Shown piece after piece: positions 28,601 through 37,570 of a DNA stretch of 64,000 bases. The notes below the pieces were generated by a model that had not been told where the DNA came from, did not search any database, and saw only the letters and a program-made list of their open reading frames with translations. Each line of letters begins with the position of its first letter. Position 1 is the first letter of the stretch. The stretch covers positions 26,522-90,521 of the forward strand of contig SOJX01000090.1 in NCBI GenBank assembly GCA_004376375.1, given 5' to 3'. Both the position numbers and the translations under genes were made by a program. This stretch comes from Planctomycetota bacterium (lineage in GTDB: Bacteria > Planctomycetota > E44-bin39).

Positions 28601-30835
28601 TTATTCTTTTTCCGGCACCAGTTCGGGATGCAGTTTGCGTATCTGGTTCAGGTTTTTGCGCGCCGTGGAGTTGTCGGGGTCTAATGCAAGTATTTTTCCA
28701 TAGGTTTTGGCGGCATCGGCGAGGCTGCCCTCGCTCTCGTAAAGCATGGCCATCTGGAACAGCAGTCCCGTGTCTTTCGGCAACAGGTCCACTGCCTTTT
28801 CGATCGTCTTGATTGCCTTTCGGGTGTCATCGCGCATCAGGTGGCATCGCGATATTTCAGCCAGCACCTGCGCGTGCCGCTTTTTCAGCATCCGGCGCAG
28901 CGACATGATGAGGTCGGCGGGGACCTGTGTTTTCATGGAGGGGCGGCGGGCCGACCCGCTCTTTTCGGCTTCCAGCTGTTCCACTCCTTCGCGCCACGCC
29001 TCGATGTATTTTTCGTTCTTCAACGCCCGCCGCGTGCCCGAAATAAGGGACTCCGCTTCCTGGTACGCTTCCAGCGCGTCTTTCAGGAGCTTTTCCCTCT
29101 TTGCGCGGATTATCACGACCTCGCCCTCGCCGTCCGTGAGTTTCGGCCGCAGTTCTTCGTCCATGTCGAGCTGGGCCTGGTTGGATTTGGCGAGCGCGAT
29201 ATATCCTTTCACGAAGCGGTTATCCTGAAGCGTTGCCTGGGCGAAACGTTTCTGTGCATCTTCCCATTCTTTTTGAGCGAGCGCGATCATGCCGAGGTGG
29301 AAAAAGATATCGCGGAGGTTTATCGTGGAAATCCGGTCGGCGTAAAACTTCAGGAGCCTGAGCAGGCGCTCACGCGCGCCGACGTAATCCCGCATTTCCT
29401 GGTACAGCAGTACGGCGATGTTCATATGCGCGGCCGTATTCGCGGGGTTAAAACGGAGCGCTTCCTCAAAGAGGTAAAGCGCTTCGCTTGTATTGCCGTG
29501 TTCGAACGCAATCTGCCCCTGGCCGTAGAGGAAGCTGGAATGGCTGCGGTCTTCTTCCGGTATGTCCGAGTTTCGGACAACCGTGGCCTGCCGCTGGATC
29601 CGTTTCTCGTGTTTCTTGAGCCATTTCCGCCATTCTTCAATCCATTTCTTGCGTCTTTCAGGCGGGTCATAGGGCGTGCCGCCGAAGTCCTCGCGCGTGA
29701 AATCGCGAAGCTTCTCGAGCGCCAGTTTGCGCACTCCCTCGTCTTCCATGTCAAGGGCCTCTATCAGCAGGGGGATGCCCAGGAGAATGCCCCGCTCCCC
29801 GAGAAAGACGGCCGCGAGCACGGCAAGGGGCGTGTCGGCTTTCTCCATAATCGTGATAAGCTCACGCGGATGGTTGAGCTCGTTGATCTGCTTGAGGCAA
29901 TAGTAGCGGATCTGTTTGTTTTCGCTTACACTGTCGAGCGCGACATGCACGAGAATCGGCGGCGCGTCTTCGGGAAACAGCATCTGGATCATCTGAAGCG
30001 TTTCGAACTTGGGGTCGTACTTCGTGTTCATCAGGCAGTCGTAGATGTCGGGGAACTCGGTCAGGATATCGGGCGCGACTATGCGCTTCAGTCTGGTCAG
30101 CTTGTCCAGTTTTTGAAGCCTGGATTTATATGCGCCCTTCGCTGTTTTCAGGGCCTCCGATATGTCGGCCTCTGCAAACAGGCCGTAATCAATGAGCGCC
30201 TTTTCGGCTTTTGCCACCCTGTCCGGGTCGTCGCTTGCCAGGTCCTTGAGCCTTTCCCTGATTGAGGTGGCAATCAGCGGGTTGGCCTTGACTTCTTTCC
30301 TTGTCCTTACCCTGGACAGCGGCTGGTTCCTGGCCGGGTCGGCGTAGATAATCCGCAGAACTTCTTTCGGGTCCAGAATTGTTTCACCTTCGCCTGCACC
30401 TGTTTTGCGCTTGAGAACAATCTTCCCGGTCTTCGGGTCGACGTGGACTTCGCCGAAAAGAATTGCCCCATCCTTCATGAAAACGATATCTTCGTCCGGT
30501 GTTTCGACCGTGCGGCCCTTGCCGAATTCTATTTTTTCGATATCGCTTTTCAGCAGGATCCGGCTGCCGCTGGTTCTCTCGACATGGATTACCGGTCCGC
30601 CGGAGTCGACAACGCGCCCTTCGACTACTTCTCCGCTTTTCAGCCAGACTTTATCGTAGTTCTTTTTTTCTTCCGCGGGCTTGACGGGTTTACCACCTTC
30701 TTTTGAAGGTTTTTCCCTGACCTTATCCTTATCGGGACCGGGGGGTTTCGGTGCTGCCTCACCTGCAGACGCACAAAGCGAAAGCACGAAGATTAATATC
30801 AGTGCCGCAGACGCTATTTTACGGTGGGGAGTCAT
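28601..30835 (-). CDS. Secreted HEAT/TPR-repeat protein
   Basis: 744 residues with a signal peptide (IASAALILIFVLSLCASAGEA). A Lys/Pro linker leads to a small beta domain (about 60-150: VWLKSGEVVEGRVVDSGG, IVFMKDGAILFGEVHVDPK) of a kind often seen at the N-terminus of planctomycete-type secreted proteins. HEAT-like repeats follow (about 210-420, e.g. LALEKLRDFTREDF), then TPRs (about 440-740, e.g. HSSFLYGQGQIAFEHGNTSE and DTGLLFQMAMLYESEGSLAD). It is a probable periplasmic scaffold with no catalytic motif. Monocistronic with its own promoter. Confidence 0.8.
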   Translation of the reverse strand: MTPHRKIASAALILIFVLSLCASAGEAAPKPPGPDKDKVREKPSKEGGKPVKPAEEKKNYDKVWLKSGEVVEGRVVDSGGPVIHVERTSGSRILLKSDIEKIEFGKGRTVETPDEDIVFMKDGAILFGEVHVDPKTGKIVLKRKTGAGEGETILDPKEVLRIIYADPARNQPLSRVRTRKEVKANPLIATSIRERLKDLASDDPDRVAKAEKALIDYGLFAEADISEALKTAKGAYKSRLQKLDKLTRLKRIVAPDILTEFPDIYDCLMNTKYDPKFETLQMIQMLFPEDAPPILVHVALDSVSENKQIRYYCLKQINELNHPRELITIMEKADTPLAVLAAVFLGERGILLGIPLLIEALDMEDEGVRKLALEKLRDFTREDFGGTPYDPPERRKKWIEEWRKWLKKHEKRIQRQATVVRNSDIPEEDRSHSSFLYGQGQIAFEHGNTSEALYLFEEALRFNPANTAAHMNIAVLLYQEMRDYVGARERLLRLLKFYADRISTINLRDIFFHLGMIALAQKEWEDAQKRFAQATLQDNRFVKGYIALAKSNQAQLDMDEELRPKLTDGEGEVVIIRAKREKLLKDALEAYQEAESLISGTRRALKNEKYIEAWREGVEQLEAEKSGSARRPSMKTQVPADLIMSLRRMLKKRHAQVLAEISRCHLMRDDTRKAIKTIEKAVDLLPKDTGLLFQMAMLYESEGSLADAAKTYGKILALDPDNSTARKNLNQIRKLHPELVPEKE

Positions 30836-30891
30836 TTACGGTACTCCAATCGGCTGGTATGCAAGGGAAAACAGAACCGGTTCACAGGCTA

Positions 30892-30919
30892 ATTATAACC
30901 CGGCTTGCGCCTGCTGCAA
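30892..30919 (-). promoter_or_regulatory. Likely promoter of the HEAT/TPR gene
   Basis: Minus strand: TTGCAG (30919-30914), 16-bp spacer, perfect TATAAT (30897-30892), about 50 nt before the start at 30835. The -35 is only half consensus. Confidence 0.5.
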
Positions 30920-30926
30920 GTAGAAA

Positions 30927-30966
30927 GCGTCAAACGTCGAACGTCGAACGTCGAACGTCGAACGTT
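30927..30966. repeat. CGTCGAA tandem array
   Basis: Five 7-nt units of CGTCGAA (first copy CGTCAAA) between the promoter of the HEAT/TPR gene and the stop of the YfhO-like gene. Confidence 0.85.
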
Positions 30967-30992
30967 ATACTATTTATGAAGAAAGCAAATAT

Positions 30993-33485
30993 TCAGGATG
31001 CGCGCCGCCATAGGAAGAGAGCCAGAACTGTGATAATTATCCAGCCGGCAAAAGCCAGGGCGGATATCCACGCTCCCGCAATCAGGCAGGTGTTTTGAAA
31101 ACTGAGCTCAACACGGTGTTTGCCTGCGGGAACTCTGACCGCTCTCAGGAAACCGTTCGCGGTATCGAGTCTTACGGATTTCCCGTCGACCTTTGCGAGC
31201 CAGCCGGGGTAATTCAGCGCGTTTTCAATCAGGCAGGTTTCATAATTTGCGTCTACGTCATACGCCACCCTGTCATAATCGAAAGCGACCAGTTTTACCT
31301 CACCCGGCTGCTTTCCCACAGGTGCGGGCCCTAGACCTGCGCCTGCAACTTTCTCAGTAATTACCGCGACGTCTGCCGGGAGATTTTGCTCAGATTCCGT
31401 AAGCAGGTTGATTGCCTCATCATCGCTTTTTGACACACGGGTGCCGCGTGAGAGGTAGGCCATCGGGAGCCTGTCCGGATTTCGCCAGAGAGACTGGCCT
31501 GCCGTCCTGATGTCGGATACCAGTTCGAAGCCGAAAGCCTTTTTTCCCCCGGGCGGCGGCGAGGTTTCCAGCACAAACTCAATTCCGTAACGGTCAAGTA
31601 ATGGTCTGGCTTTATCCGGGTTGCGATGAATATATCTGAGCATCCGTGCGACGGGAGTGGGCGTGAGAATCAGGTGGCGCTGAATTGTCGGGAGCCTGCC
31701 GATAAGCGGCGCGGCGCCGACCATCTGGCGGTTTGTCGACCACATGTCTTTTTCGCCCATTCCAACCGCGCGCCCGTCAATCTCCACGGGCGGCATCGTC
31801 TTCGGTCCGTGTTTTCGGATAAACGTCCATCCGGGGCGCTCGGGGTCGATCGCATTTTCCCTTATCCGCCCGGCAAGTGCCGGTTCGTATTTATAGAGCT
31901 TTCGCGGCATGGTAAATGTCTGCATGCGGGCGGTGATGGCGAGGTCGGCAGCTATGACTACGAAAAGGAGGAATAAAAGACGTTTATCTGAGAAAACTCG
32001 TCCGCCGAACCGGATCAGCAATCCTGAAATGACGGCAAGTACGGCAAAAGAGTGGGCAATCGACCTGCACAGTTTTGTGAGCCGTAAGCTTGCCGCGCCG
32101 TCGACGGTGGTCAGTCCTGCAAGTGAGAGTACGGCGGACAGGATTGCCGCAATGGCAAGCACGAAAAAGAGTCTGCGCAGCCATTTCGGAGCAGCGTTTT
32201 TCCATTTCATGATTTCGGCCGAGATTGCGTCGAATCCGAACGCGGCAAGTAACGGCACGACGAGCGCGGTCATGCAGAACCATTTTTCCGCATATCGGAA
32301 AGAGCGGAAGAAAGGCAGGCTCTTTATAATCCATGAAAGCGGCGGCAGGTTTGCGCCGAGGCCTGCAAGCACTCCGAAAACCGCGAAGCCTGCGAGCAGC
32401 CAGGTTGTCGGCGTTCTTCTGCGAATAATACCCGCGAGCGCGAACGCAAGCACGCCTGCGCCGAGGTAAATCGTGAATATGTAAGGCAGGACGTTAAGTG
32501 TTTTCGGGTAAATAGCGTTCAGTTCGTAGCCTTCCGACGGCATAACCGGGCCGAAAGGAGAGGGGAATAATACTTCCGGCAGACGCAGCCACTCGAAGGC
32601 GTACCTGGTGCCGTAGGTATATCCATGGGCTTTATATCCGGCCGCGCGGATGGAATGGCTGAAAAGCTCCCATATCGGAAAGACCTGCGCCGCGGCAATC
32701 AGGCAGCCGAAAAGAATTGCGGCCAAAAGAGCAGCGGCGGAAACAACCGCCGCACGTTTCCGGTTATAACCATTGCCCGGGAGTCCGGTCGGTTTGCCGC
32801 GTACCGTATGGATGACTCCCACTCCGAGTAAAATCAATACAGTCATCACGGCTACCTGGAATGCGCCCGCGAGGAGAATCATTGCAAATGAAATAATCAA
32901 CAGCAGGTGCGGCAGAATCAGGGAAGCCCTTTCATCTGCGCTGCGCAGTATTCTCCTGAATGCGGCAAGTACAGCCGGCATCCAGGCGGCGCCGAACAAT
33001 ATGTTTGCCTCAACTGTCATTGAAATAATTTCAGGCCCGAGCGCGTAGGCGGCGCCTGCGACGAAACTGCCTGCACGCGAGCATTTGAATTCCCTTGCGC
33101 ACCAGTACATGAAACATCCGGCAAGGGCGACATGAAAAACGATTACGAGGTTATAAGCTCTCAGCGGGTCGGGGTCGAGCATCATGAGGAACTGGGCGGG
33201 ATAAAACGTCGATGCAAGCCCGAGCGCGGCAAGCGGCTCGCCGAATTCGGTGTACGGATTCCATGACGGGAGCTTGCCCGAAAGCAATCGTTCGCGGATG
33301 AATCGGAAATAGGGGAGGTGGTAAGTTGACACGTCGCGCACGAACAATGTCGCACCGCCGAACACAAGGTCCCAGAACACGACAATCGCAAGCGCAATCA
33401 GTAACAGGAGTGGAATGAACCGCGATAAGGGACTATGGGTGCCGTGTGAAAGTTGAATGTCAGATGGCGGTTTGAGATTCGTCAA
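30993..33485 (-). CDS. YfhO-family polytopic membrane protein
   Basis: 830 residues. About a dozen hydrophobic segments (e.g. FIPLLLLIALAIVVFWDLVF near the N-terminus) with periplasmic-loop motifs typical of YfhO: VRDVSTYHLPYFRFIRERLL and SGKLPSWNPYTEFGEPL. The soluble C-terminal part ends in the family's YPGWLAKVDGKSVRLDTANG and AVRVPAGKHRVELSFQ, then a last membrane helix. YfhO proteins are related to GT-C glycosyltransferases and are thought to glycosylate cell-surface polymers. The specific acceptor is unknown. Monocistronic between repeat arrays. Confidence 0.88.
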   Translation of the reverse strand: MTNLKPPSDIQLSHGTHSPLSRFIPLLLLIALAIVVFWDLVFGGATLFVRDVSTYHLPYFRFIRERLLSGKLPSWNPYTEFGEPLAALGLASTFYPAQFLMMLDPDPLRAYNLVIVFHVALAGCFMYWCAREFKCSRAGSFVAGAAYALGPEIISMTVEANILFGAAWMPAVLAAFRRILRSADERASLILPHLLLIISFAMILLAGAFQVAVMTVLILLGVGVIHTVRGKPTGLPGNGYNRKRAAVVSAAALLAAILFGCLIAAAQVFPIWELFSHSIRAAGYKAHGYTYGTRYAFEWLRLPEVLFPSPFGPVMPSEGYELNAIYPKTLNVLPYIFTIYLGAGVLAFALAGIIRRRTPTTWLLAGFAVFGVLAGLGANLPPLSWIIKSLPFFRSFRYAEKWFCMTALVVPLLAAFGFDAISAEIMKWKNAAPKWLRRLFFVLAIAAILSAVLSLAGLTTVDGAASLRLTKLCRSIAHSFAVLAVISGLLIRFGGRVFSDKRLLFLLFVVIAADLAITARMQTFTMPRKLYKYEPALAGRIRENAIDPERPGWTFIRKHGPKTMPPVEIDGRAVGMGEKDMWSTNRQMVGAAPLIGRLPTIQRHLILTPTPVARMLRYIHRNPDKARPLLDRYGIEFVLETSPPPGGKKAFGFELVSDIRTAGQSLWRNPDRLPMAYLSRGTRVSKSDDEAINLLTESEQNLPADVAVITEKVAGAGLGPAPVGKQPGEVKLVAFDYDRVAYDVDANYETCLIENALNYPGWLAKVDGKSVRLDTANGFLRAVRVPAGKHRVELSFQNTCLIAGAWISALAFAGWIIITVLALFLWRRAS

Positions 33486-33489
33486 ATAT

Positions 33490-33560
33490 TCAGTTCTTCG
33501 GTTTTTCGGTTCTTCGGTTTTGTTATTTAAGAAACGTGCGCAGCAAGCTGCGCGGCTAAT
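33490..33560. repeat. CGGTTCTT array and inverted CTTG palindrome
   Basis: CGGTTCTT/CGGTTTTT units (33496-33522) then GCGCAGC-AA-GCTGCGC (33538-33553), the reverse orientation of the TTTAGCGGCGCAGC element found elsewhere. Confidence 0.82.
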
Positions 33561-33596
33561 TATGTATTTTTCTTCCCGGCCGTTTTGGCTTTGCCG

Positions 33597-34073
33597 CTAT
33601 TCAGCGGATTCCTCCGGTTTTGCCAGATATGCCTTCGCGAACGCGAAGATTTTATCCTGGATGAACTTCTTGGCGCGGGCCTCGTTTACCCGGTCGACCG
33701 GGAAAGAGACGTAATCGTTCGAGGGCTGCTGCCCTTCTATCTCTACCGTGCATTCAAGGAAAATCGCCTGATGTGTTTCGTTATCACGGCAGTGGAACTC
33801 CAGCCGTCCTTCATTGGGGTGATCGGCGTCCTTTTCGAACCGGCAGCGCAGGCCCGCCGCGGTTTCTTCGTCGATTTCTTCTTCACTGATATTGGAAAAC
33901 CTCTGTCTTAGCCAGTCCCTGCGCTCGAGGATGAGGTTGTAGAGTTTCCTGATTTCTTTGAGCGATTTCCCGACCTTTGCCTCTGCGTCTTCGGGCGCAT
34001 CGGGGACGTCGTGTCCCAGTATTTCCCGCTCGAACTTCTTTGTGAACTCGCCCATCGGCTGGTCAGTATCCAT
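33597..34073 (-). CDS. Small acidic protein of unknown function
   Basis: 158 residues, soluble, charge-rich. The N-terminal half is helical (KVGKSLKEIRKLYNLILERR) and the C-terminal half is beta-rich (GRLEFHCRDNETHQAIFLEC). No motif recognised; two Cys are present but not as a CxxC pair. Start chosen at ATG 34073 with AAGGGGG upstream and a consensus promoter 30 nt further. Monocistronic. It could be a regulatory or chaperone-like protein, but there is no evidence for either. Confidence 0.7.
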   Translation of the reverse strand: MDTDQPMGEFTKKFEREILGHDVPDAPEDAEAKVGKSLKEIRKLYNLILERRDWLRQRFSNISEEEIDEETAAGLRCRFEKDADHPNEGRLEFHCRDNETHQAIFLECTVEIEGQQPSNDYVSFPVDRVNEARAKKFIQDKIFAFAKAYLAKPEESAE

Positions 34074-34102
34074 GACCGCCCCCTTGTTTGAGAAGTTAAC
34101 TG

Positions 34103-34132
34103 ATTATAGCCCCATGCGGGGAAAAGTGTCAA
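34103..34132 (-). promoter_or_regulatory. Sigma-70 promoter of the 33597-34073 gene
   Basis: Minus strand: TTGACA (34132-34127), 18-bp spacer, TATAAT (34108-34103). Both boxes perfect. Confidence 0.85.
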
Positions 34133-34190
34133 CGGCTTTCGGGAAAAAAAATGGATTTGCGGCTGCAGCAGCGCCTTGCGGATTTCCTTC

Positions 34191-34218
34191 TTGACCGGCC
34201 GGCACTTCAACGTATATC
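34191..34218 (+). promoter_or_regulatory. Likely sigma-70 promoter of the 34254 gene
   Basis: TTGACC (34191-34196), 16-bp spacer, TATATC (34213-34218), about 30 nt before the start. Back to back with the promoter at 34103-34132. Confidence 0.6.
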
Positions 34219-34253
34219 ATCTTTTGTAACATTGAAATACATGGAGGCCTGCC

Positions 34254-34616
34254 ATGCGTGCAGCATTAATCGCGTTTTTCCTCGGCCTGATAATCGGGAC
34301 AGTCGCCGCAAGCTTTGTGCTGATCGGCTCAAAGCGGCGCGAAATGAAAAGTCTCCGCGAAGAGATTAATCAGTTCGGCACCAATTTTCGGATCGCCCGG
34401 GAAGAGGTTGCATCACTTGAAGCAGACCTCGAGCTGGAACGCGAACTGCGCGGAAAATACAAAGGCGAGGTGGATAAGATGCAGCGGAGCATGGGAAAGA
34501 CGCTAAAATCAACGAACCTGCTTGTCGAGCTGCGTGATAAAAAAATAAGGCAACTGGAAAAAATACTCGTCGATAATAACCTGCTTCCGAAGAGCGGTGA
34601 GAACGAGGGGGAATAG
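34254..34616 (+). CDS. Membrane-anchored coiled-coil protein
   Basis: 120 residues. A single N-terminal membrane segment (AALIAFFLGLIIGTVAASFV, 3-22) is followed by a long charged heptad region (about 30-110: FRIAREEVASLEADLELERE), predicted as a coiled coil. GGAGG stands seven bases before the ATG. The topology resembles small division or envelope tethers, but the family is not recognised. Its stop is only 13 bp from the stop of the convergent HAD gene, with no terminator between. Confidence 0.75.
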   Translation: MRAALIAFFLGLIIGTVAASFVLIGSKRREMKSLREEINQFGTNFRIAREEVASLEADLELERELRGKYKGEVDKMQRSMGKTLKSTNLLVELRDKKIRQLEKILVDNNLLPKSGENEGE

Positions 34617-34629
34617 CGGTTTTACATCA

Positions 34630-35232
34630 CTATCCCGGCCGGACGCCCGTCAGTTCTTCGAGAAGCAGAATCAGGGCTGGAATATTTCGGACGTGATAAT
34701 CGGGTGCAAGTTCGTTTATCTTGTCTTTATCTTCCCCGATCAGGACCGTTGTCAGCCCGCATCCGCAGCCTGCGACGATATCAAGGCGTGAATCTCCGAT
34801 TATTACCGTCTCTTCCGGTTTTGTACCCGTAATCTCGAGCGCCAGTTTCATGAACTCAGTCGAAGGCTTGTGACGGCCGCAGTCGCGGGACAGGACAGGC
34901 GGCAGGCTGAGCCCGCAGCGCCCGGCGACTTCCGACACATTAGAGGAGTTGTTGTTTGTAACAACGGCTGCGGCCAGGCCCTTTTCCTTCAGCGCTTCAA
35001 GCAGTGCAGGCACGCCTTCGCGGATACGTGCTCCTGCGACGGCTTCCCGCTCCCAGCGCGACATTATGGCTTGAAGCTCTGCGCGGCGCTCGGGCGTTGC
35101 GGCTTCCATGGCTTCGAGAACGAGCATATCCCCAATGCCCATTTCGGACTTGATCGCTTTCCAGTCGAAAAACGGCTCGGTTATTGTGCCGTCGAAATCG
35201 AGAAGAACGCCGCGTATTTTAAGTAACGTCAT
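34630..35232 (-). CDS. HAD-superfamily phosphatase
   Basis: 200 residues from ATG 35232; a GTG at 35271 would add 13 residues. HAD motifs: nucleophile and acid/base Asp in LLDFDGTI (motif I), VVTNN (motif II Thr), Lys in CGRHKPSTEFMKLALEITG (motif III) and IIGDSRLDIVAGCGCGL (motif IV). A helical cap follows motif I (C1 type), as in phosphoglycolate phosphatase and beta-phosphoglucomutase. It should dephosphorylate a small metabolite; which one cannot be told from sequence. Monocistronic. Confidence 0.88.
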   Translation of the reverse strand: MTLLKIRGVLLDFDGTITEPFFDWKAIKSEMGIGDMLVLEAMEAATPERRAELQAIMSRWEREAVAGARIREGVPALLEALKEKGLAAAVVTNNNSSNVSEVAGRCGLSLPPVLSRDCGRHKPSTEFMKLALEITGTKPEETVIIGDSRLDIVAGCGCGLTTVLIGEDKDKINELAPDYHVRNIPALILLLEELTGVRPG

Positions 35233-35290
35233 AACCAAGTGCCCACAGCGTTGCAAGGTCCCGTTTTTCACCGCGTGGTCGCGGATGTCT

Positions 35291-35444
35291 TTGGTAATTG
35301 GTTTTTGGTTCTTGGTTAAGAGTTATATTCTTAATATCTATTAAAGCTCCGGAAACTGTTCAAGGTCACAGGCCGGAGCTACGGTTTCCAGAATTTAACC
35401 AATGACCAGTAACTAATAACCAACAACCAATAACCAATAACTCT
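35291..35444. repeat. Inverted tandem arrays around an AGCTCCGG palindrome
   Basis: TTGGTTTT/TTGGTTC-type units (35292-35325) and, inverted, AACCAATA-type units (35400-35444) flank AGCTCCGG (35345-35352) / CCGGAGCT (35373-35380). Read on the minus strand, this follows the 35445 gene and may end its transcript. Confidence 0.75.
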
Positions 35445-35906
35445 TTATCCGAACCGCTTGAAGAGAAGAACGATGGTCCCGATTGAGCCGCCGATACCTG
35501 CGGCGAAAATGACCCAGCCGAGAAGGTAGACGATGCTGCCGATGCCGTAGCCGAAGCCGCCGGCCGTTCCATACCAGAGTCCTGCAAATTTCCCGCCGCC
35601 CTTTCCGCGGAAACGGTTGCCCGCCTTCCTGAACCACAGGCGTGCGCGTTTCCTCAGGGCGACTGCGGCGGGAAGTACTCCCCACGCGGCGAGAGAAACC
35701 ACGCCGACCGCGATGACGAACAGAAGGACCGTCCACCAGAAAGTTTTGGGAATCGCGGAAAATTTCAGCGTGCCTGTAAGGTATCCGTACACGAAGTAGC
35801 CCGAGATGATCAGAGGGACGATATTCAACCCCAGCATTAGGAGAATGTTGTCCCTGATCGGGCTTGAGCGTTTCCAGCGTTCGCTTTGCACCTGCTGCTC
35901 CGTCAA
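35445..35906 (-). CDS. Membrane protein of unknown function
   Basis: 153 residues with three likely membrane segments: about 20-42 (NILLMLGLNIVPLIISGYFV), 55-80 (FWWTVLLFVIAVGVVSLAAW) and 118-145 (Gly-rich, GIGSIVYLLGWVIFAAGIGG). An Arg/Lys-rich loop separates the second and third. No family recognised. It is the last gene of a tightly overlapping set (4-bp overlap with 35903-36433), so it is co-expressed with the HEAT and zinc-ribbon proteins. Confidence 0.75.
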   Translation of the reverse strand: MTEQQVQSERWKRSSPIRDNILLMLGLNIVPLIISGYFVYGYLTGTLKFSAIPKTFWWTVLLFVIAVGVVSLAAWGVLPAAVALRKRARLWFRKAGNRFRGKGGGKFAGLWYGTAGGFGYGIGSIVYLLGWVIFAAGIGGSIGTIVLLFKRFG

Positions 35907-36433
35907 TCGTTACGATACCACCAGGCGAGGCGGGAATGTTTTACCAGCGCGGCAGCGATTGTGCGGAGGTCTTTCCGGGCCCTCTGCACTTCATCGGCGC
36001 TCAGGTGGCGGGAGAGCAACGGAAAAAGCGGTCTGAGCCAGAAGGAAAGTCCCTTTCGCGCCGTAACTTCCAGTATCCAGCGGCATGCCGTGTCGCGTCT
36101 GATCATTTCGAGAAGCTCGACGACCCGCGGTATGAATCTCTGCGCCCTGGTCGTTGTCGTGAAATAGACGTAGGGAGGAAGCCCCTCGTCGGGATGACCG
36201 CCGCAGGAGGAGTATGTCTCGAAACCTTCGATAGAGTTCAGCGCGCGTACGCATTCGCGTGAGGCCGGCTCGATTTTGTTCCGCTCGGCCCAGGCGTTGA
36301 AATCGATTGTATCGAAAAAGTCGTCGTTCCCGATCTGCATGCCGCAGACCTGGCATTCGATAAAGACGTGCCCGCCGACTTCGCGTTGGGCCATCGCATG
36401 GCATCCGCATTCATCGCATTGCAGGCGGCTCAT
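35903..36433 (-). CDS. Zinc-ribbon-containing protein of unknown function
   Basis: 176 residues. Two CxxC pairs (CDEC, residues 6-9, and CQVC, about 28-31) form an N-terminal zinc ribbon. The body has FETYSSCGGHPDEGLPPYVY (about 72-91), a Ser-Cys-Gly-Gly-His motif that recurs in TYW3-like and related small domains. An enzymatic or RNA-related role is possible but unproven. The C-terminus is helical and basic. It overlaps both neighbours by 4 bp (ATGA), so all three are translationally coupled. Confidence 0.72.
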   Translation of the reverse strand: MSRLQCDECGCHAMAQREVGGHVFIECQVCGMQIGNDDFFDTIDFNAWAERNKIEPASRECVRALNSIEGFETYSSCGGHPDEGLPPYVYFTTTTRAQRFIPRVVELLEMIRRDTACRWILEVTARKGLSFWLRPLFPLLSRHLSADEVQRARKDLRTIAAALVKHSRLAWWYRND

Positions 36434-37407
36434 TTCGGCGTCCCCCTGCCGAGGCGTTCTTTGACTTTTCTACGTACCCGCTCCGCGCGGTCGCGTACGA
36501 CTTTGCTCGGATGAACTGAGAGCGTTTTCAGTATATCGAGGCATGCCTCGGTGCCTATGATTGCGAAGGCGGAGACGGCCTGTGCAAGGTCGAACTCGGC
36601 ATTTCTGTCCGCAGCCGCGTCGCGGCAGTATGCGATAAAAGCCGATTCCGAATCGGCGGCTTTAATTGTGAACGCGGCCAGAGCGAGTTCAAAACGCGCC
36701 CGAAGATTCAGTTCTTTTCGCACGCTGGTTTCGACGATCTGTTTTACATAATCCACGGGCTTGATTGAAGCAATCGCCATTGCGGCCGCGACCGCGACTT
36801 TCTCGTCCTTATCCGCGGCGGTTTCAAGCAGCGCCGGTGTTGCGGATGCGTTTCCAATCTCCCCCAGGGCTTTGGCGGATACAAATCTCAGGCGGGATGA
36901 GTTTTCAACCTGAAATTTCATTGCCGCAATAAGGAGATCAACCGCCCGCGGATCCTTATACTCGGAAATTTCGGGAATTATAATATGACGCCAGCGGTAA
37001 TTTTCATCGGCAAGCGCGTCGAGCAGCCAGTCGACGCGCCTGAGTTCTTTGCCTTCATAGCGGGTTTTTACTCCGTTCCACCATTTTTCCCATCGCGTGA
37101 GAGCGGTAAAGCGGAGTTCTTCGGTATGTTCGGGGTGATAATCGAAGTGCATTCCGGTGGCATCGCGAAGCAAAATTATTAGATCATTTCTGTACGACCA
37201 GTCTTCACCGCGCAGGAGTCCGATGATAAGCTTGTCGATTTCCCGTGCAAGGTTATGCCGCCTCGGCTTTCTCGGCTTTGCGGGCCCCGGCTTGAGGATA
37301 ATCGACGCCGCGACGATTCCGACAAAGAGAATCGCCAGGAGCGTAAACGGCATGACCAGCGACGGTTTGCGTTTTGCCTGTTTGTTTTTTTTGCTCATCG
37401 CCTGCAT
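36430..37407 (-). CDS. Membrane-anchored HEAT-repeat protein
   Basis: 325 residues. A basic N-terminus (KKNKQAKRK) and one membrane segment (LVMPFTLLAILFVGIVAASI, about 17-36) place the remainder outside the inner membrane. Residues about 130-320 are HEAT/PBS-lyase-like repeats (LRFVSAKALGEIGNASATPA, KVAVAAAMAIASIKPVDYVK). First gene of the overlapping set ending at 35445. No catalytic residues. A scaffold for the two downstream products is a guess from gene order. Confidence 0.8.
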   Translation of the reverse strand: MQAMSKKNKQAKRKPSLVMPFTLLAILFVGIVAASIILKPGPAKPRKPRRHNLAREIDKLIIGLLRGEDWSYRNDLIILLRDATGMHFDYHPEHTEELRFTALTRWEKWWNGVKTRYEGKELRRVDWLLDALADENYRWRHIIIPEISEYKDPRAVDLLIAAMKFQVENSSRLRFVSAKALGEIGNASATPALLETAADKDEKVAVAAAMAIASIKPVDYVKQIVETSVRKELNLRARFELALAAFTIKAADSESAFIAYCRDAAADRNAEFDLAQAVSAFAIIGTEACLDILKTLSVHPSKVVRDRAERVRRKVKERLGRGTPK

Positions 37408-37512
37408 TTAATACCACATAACGCGGGATTATGCAACCACTTGTCTGAATTGCCCCCCCCCGCCCCCTCGGTCGTTAAGACCAAAAGAACAAGCGACCGA
37501 AAAACCGGGAGA

Positions 37513-37545
37513 CAAAAAAACGGGATTCCCGGACGGGAGTCCCGT
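37513..37545 (-). terminator. Intrinsic terminator of the HTH gene
   Basis: Stem ACGGGACTCCCG / CGGGAATCCCGT in the minus-strand transcript (one G-U pair, short loop), followed by seven T. It lies 25-58 bp past the stop of the gene at 37571. Confidence 0.88.
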
Positions 37546-37570
37546 TTGCTATATATTTTATTCGACCGGT

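Noticed and set aside
28841..30265. 474-codon plus-strand frame opposite the HEAT/TPR gene
   Set aside because: Antisense shadow with typical Arg/Phe/Val bias.
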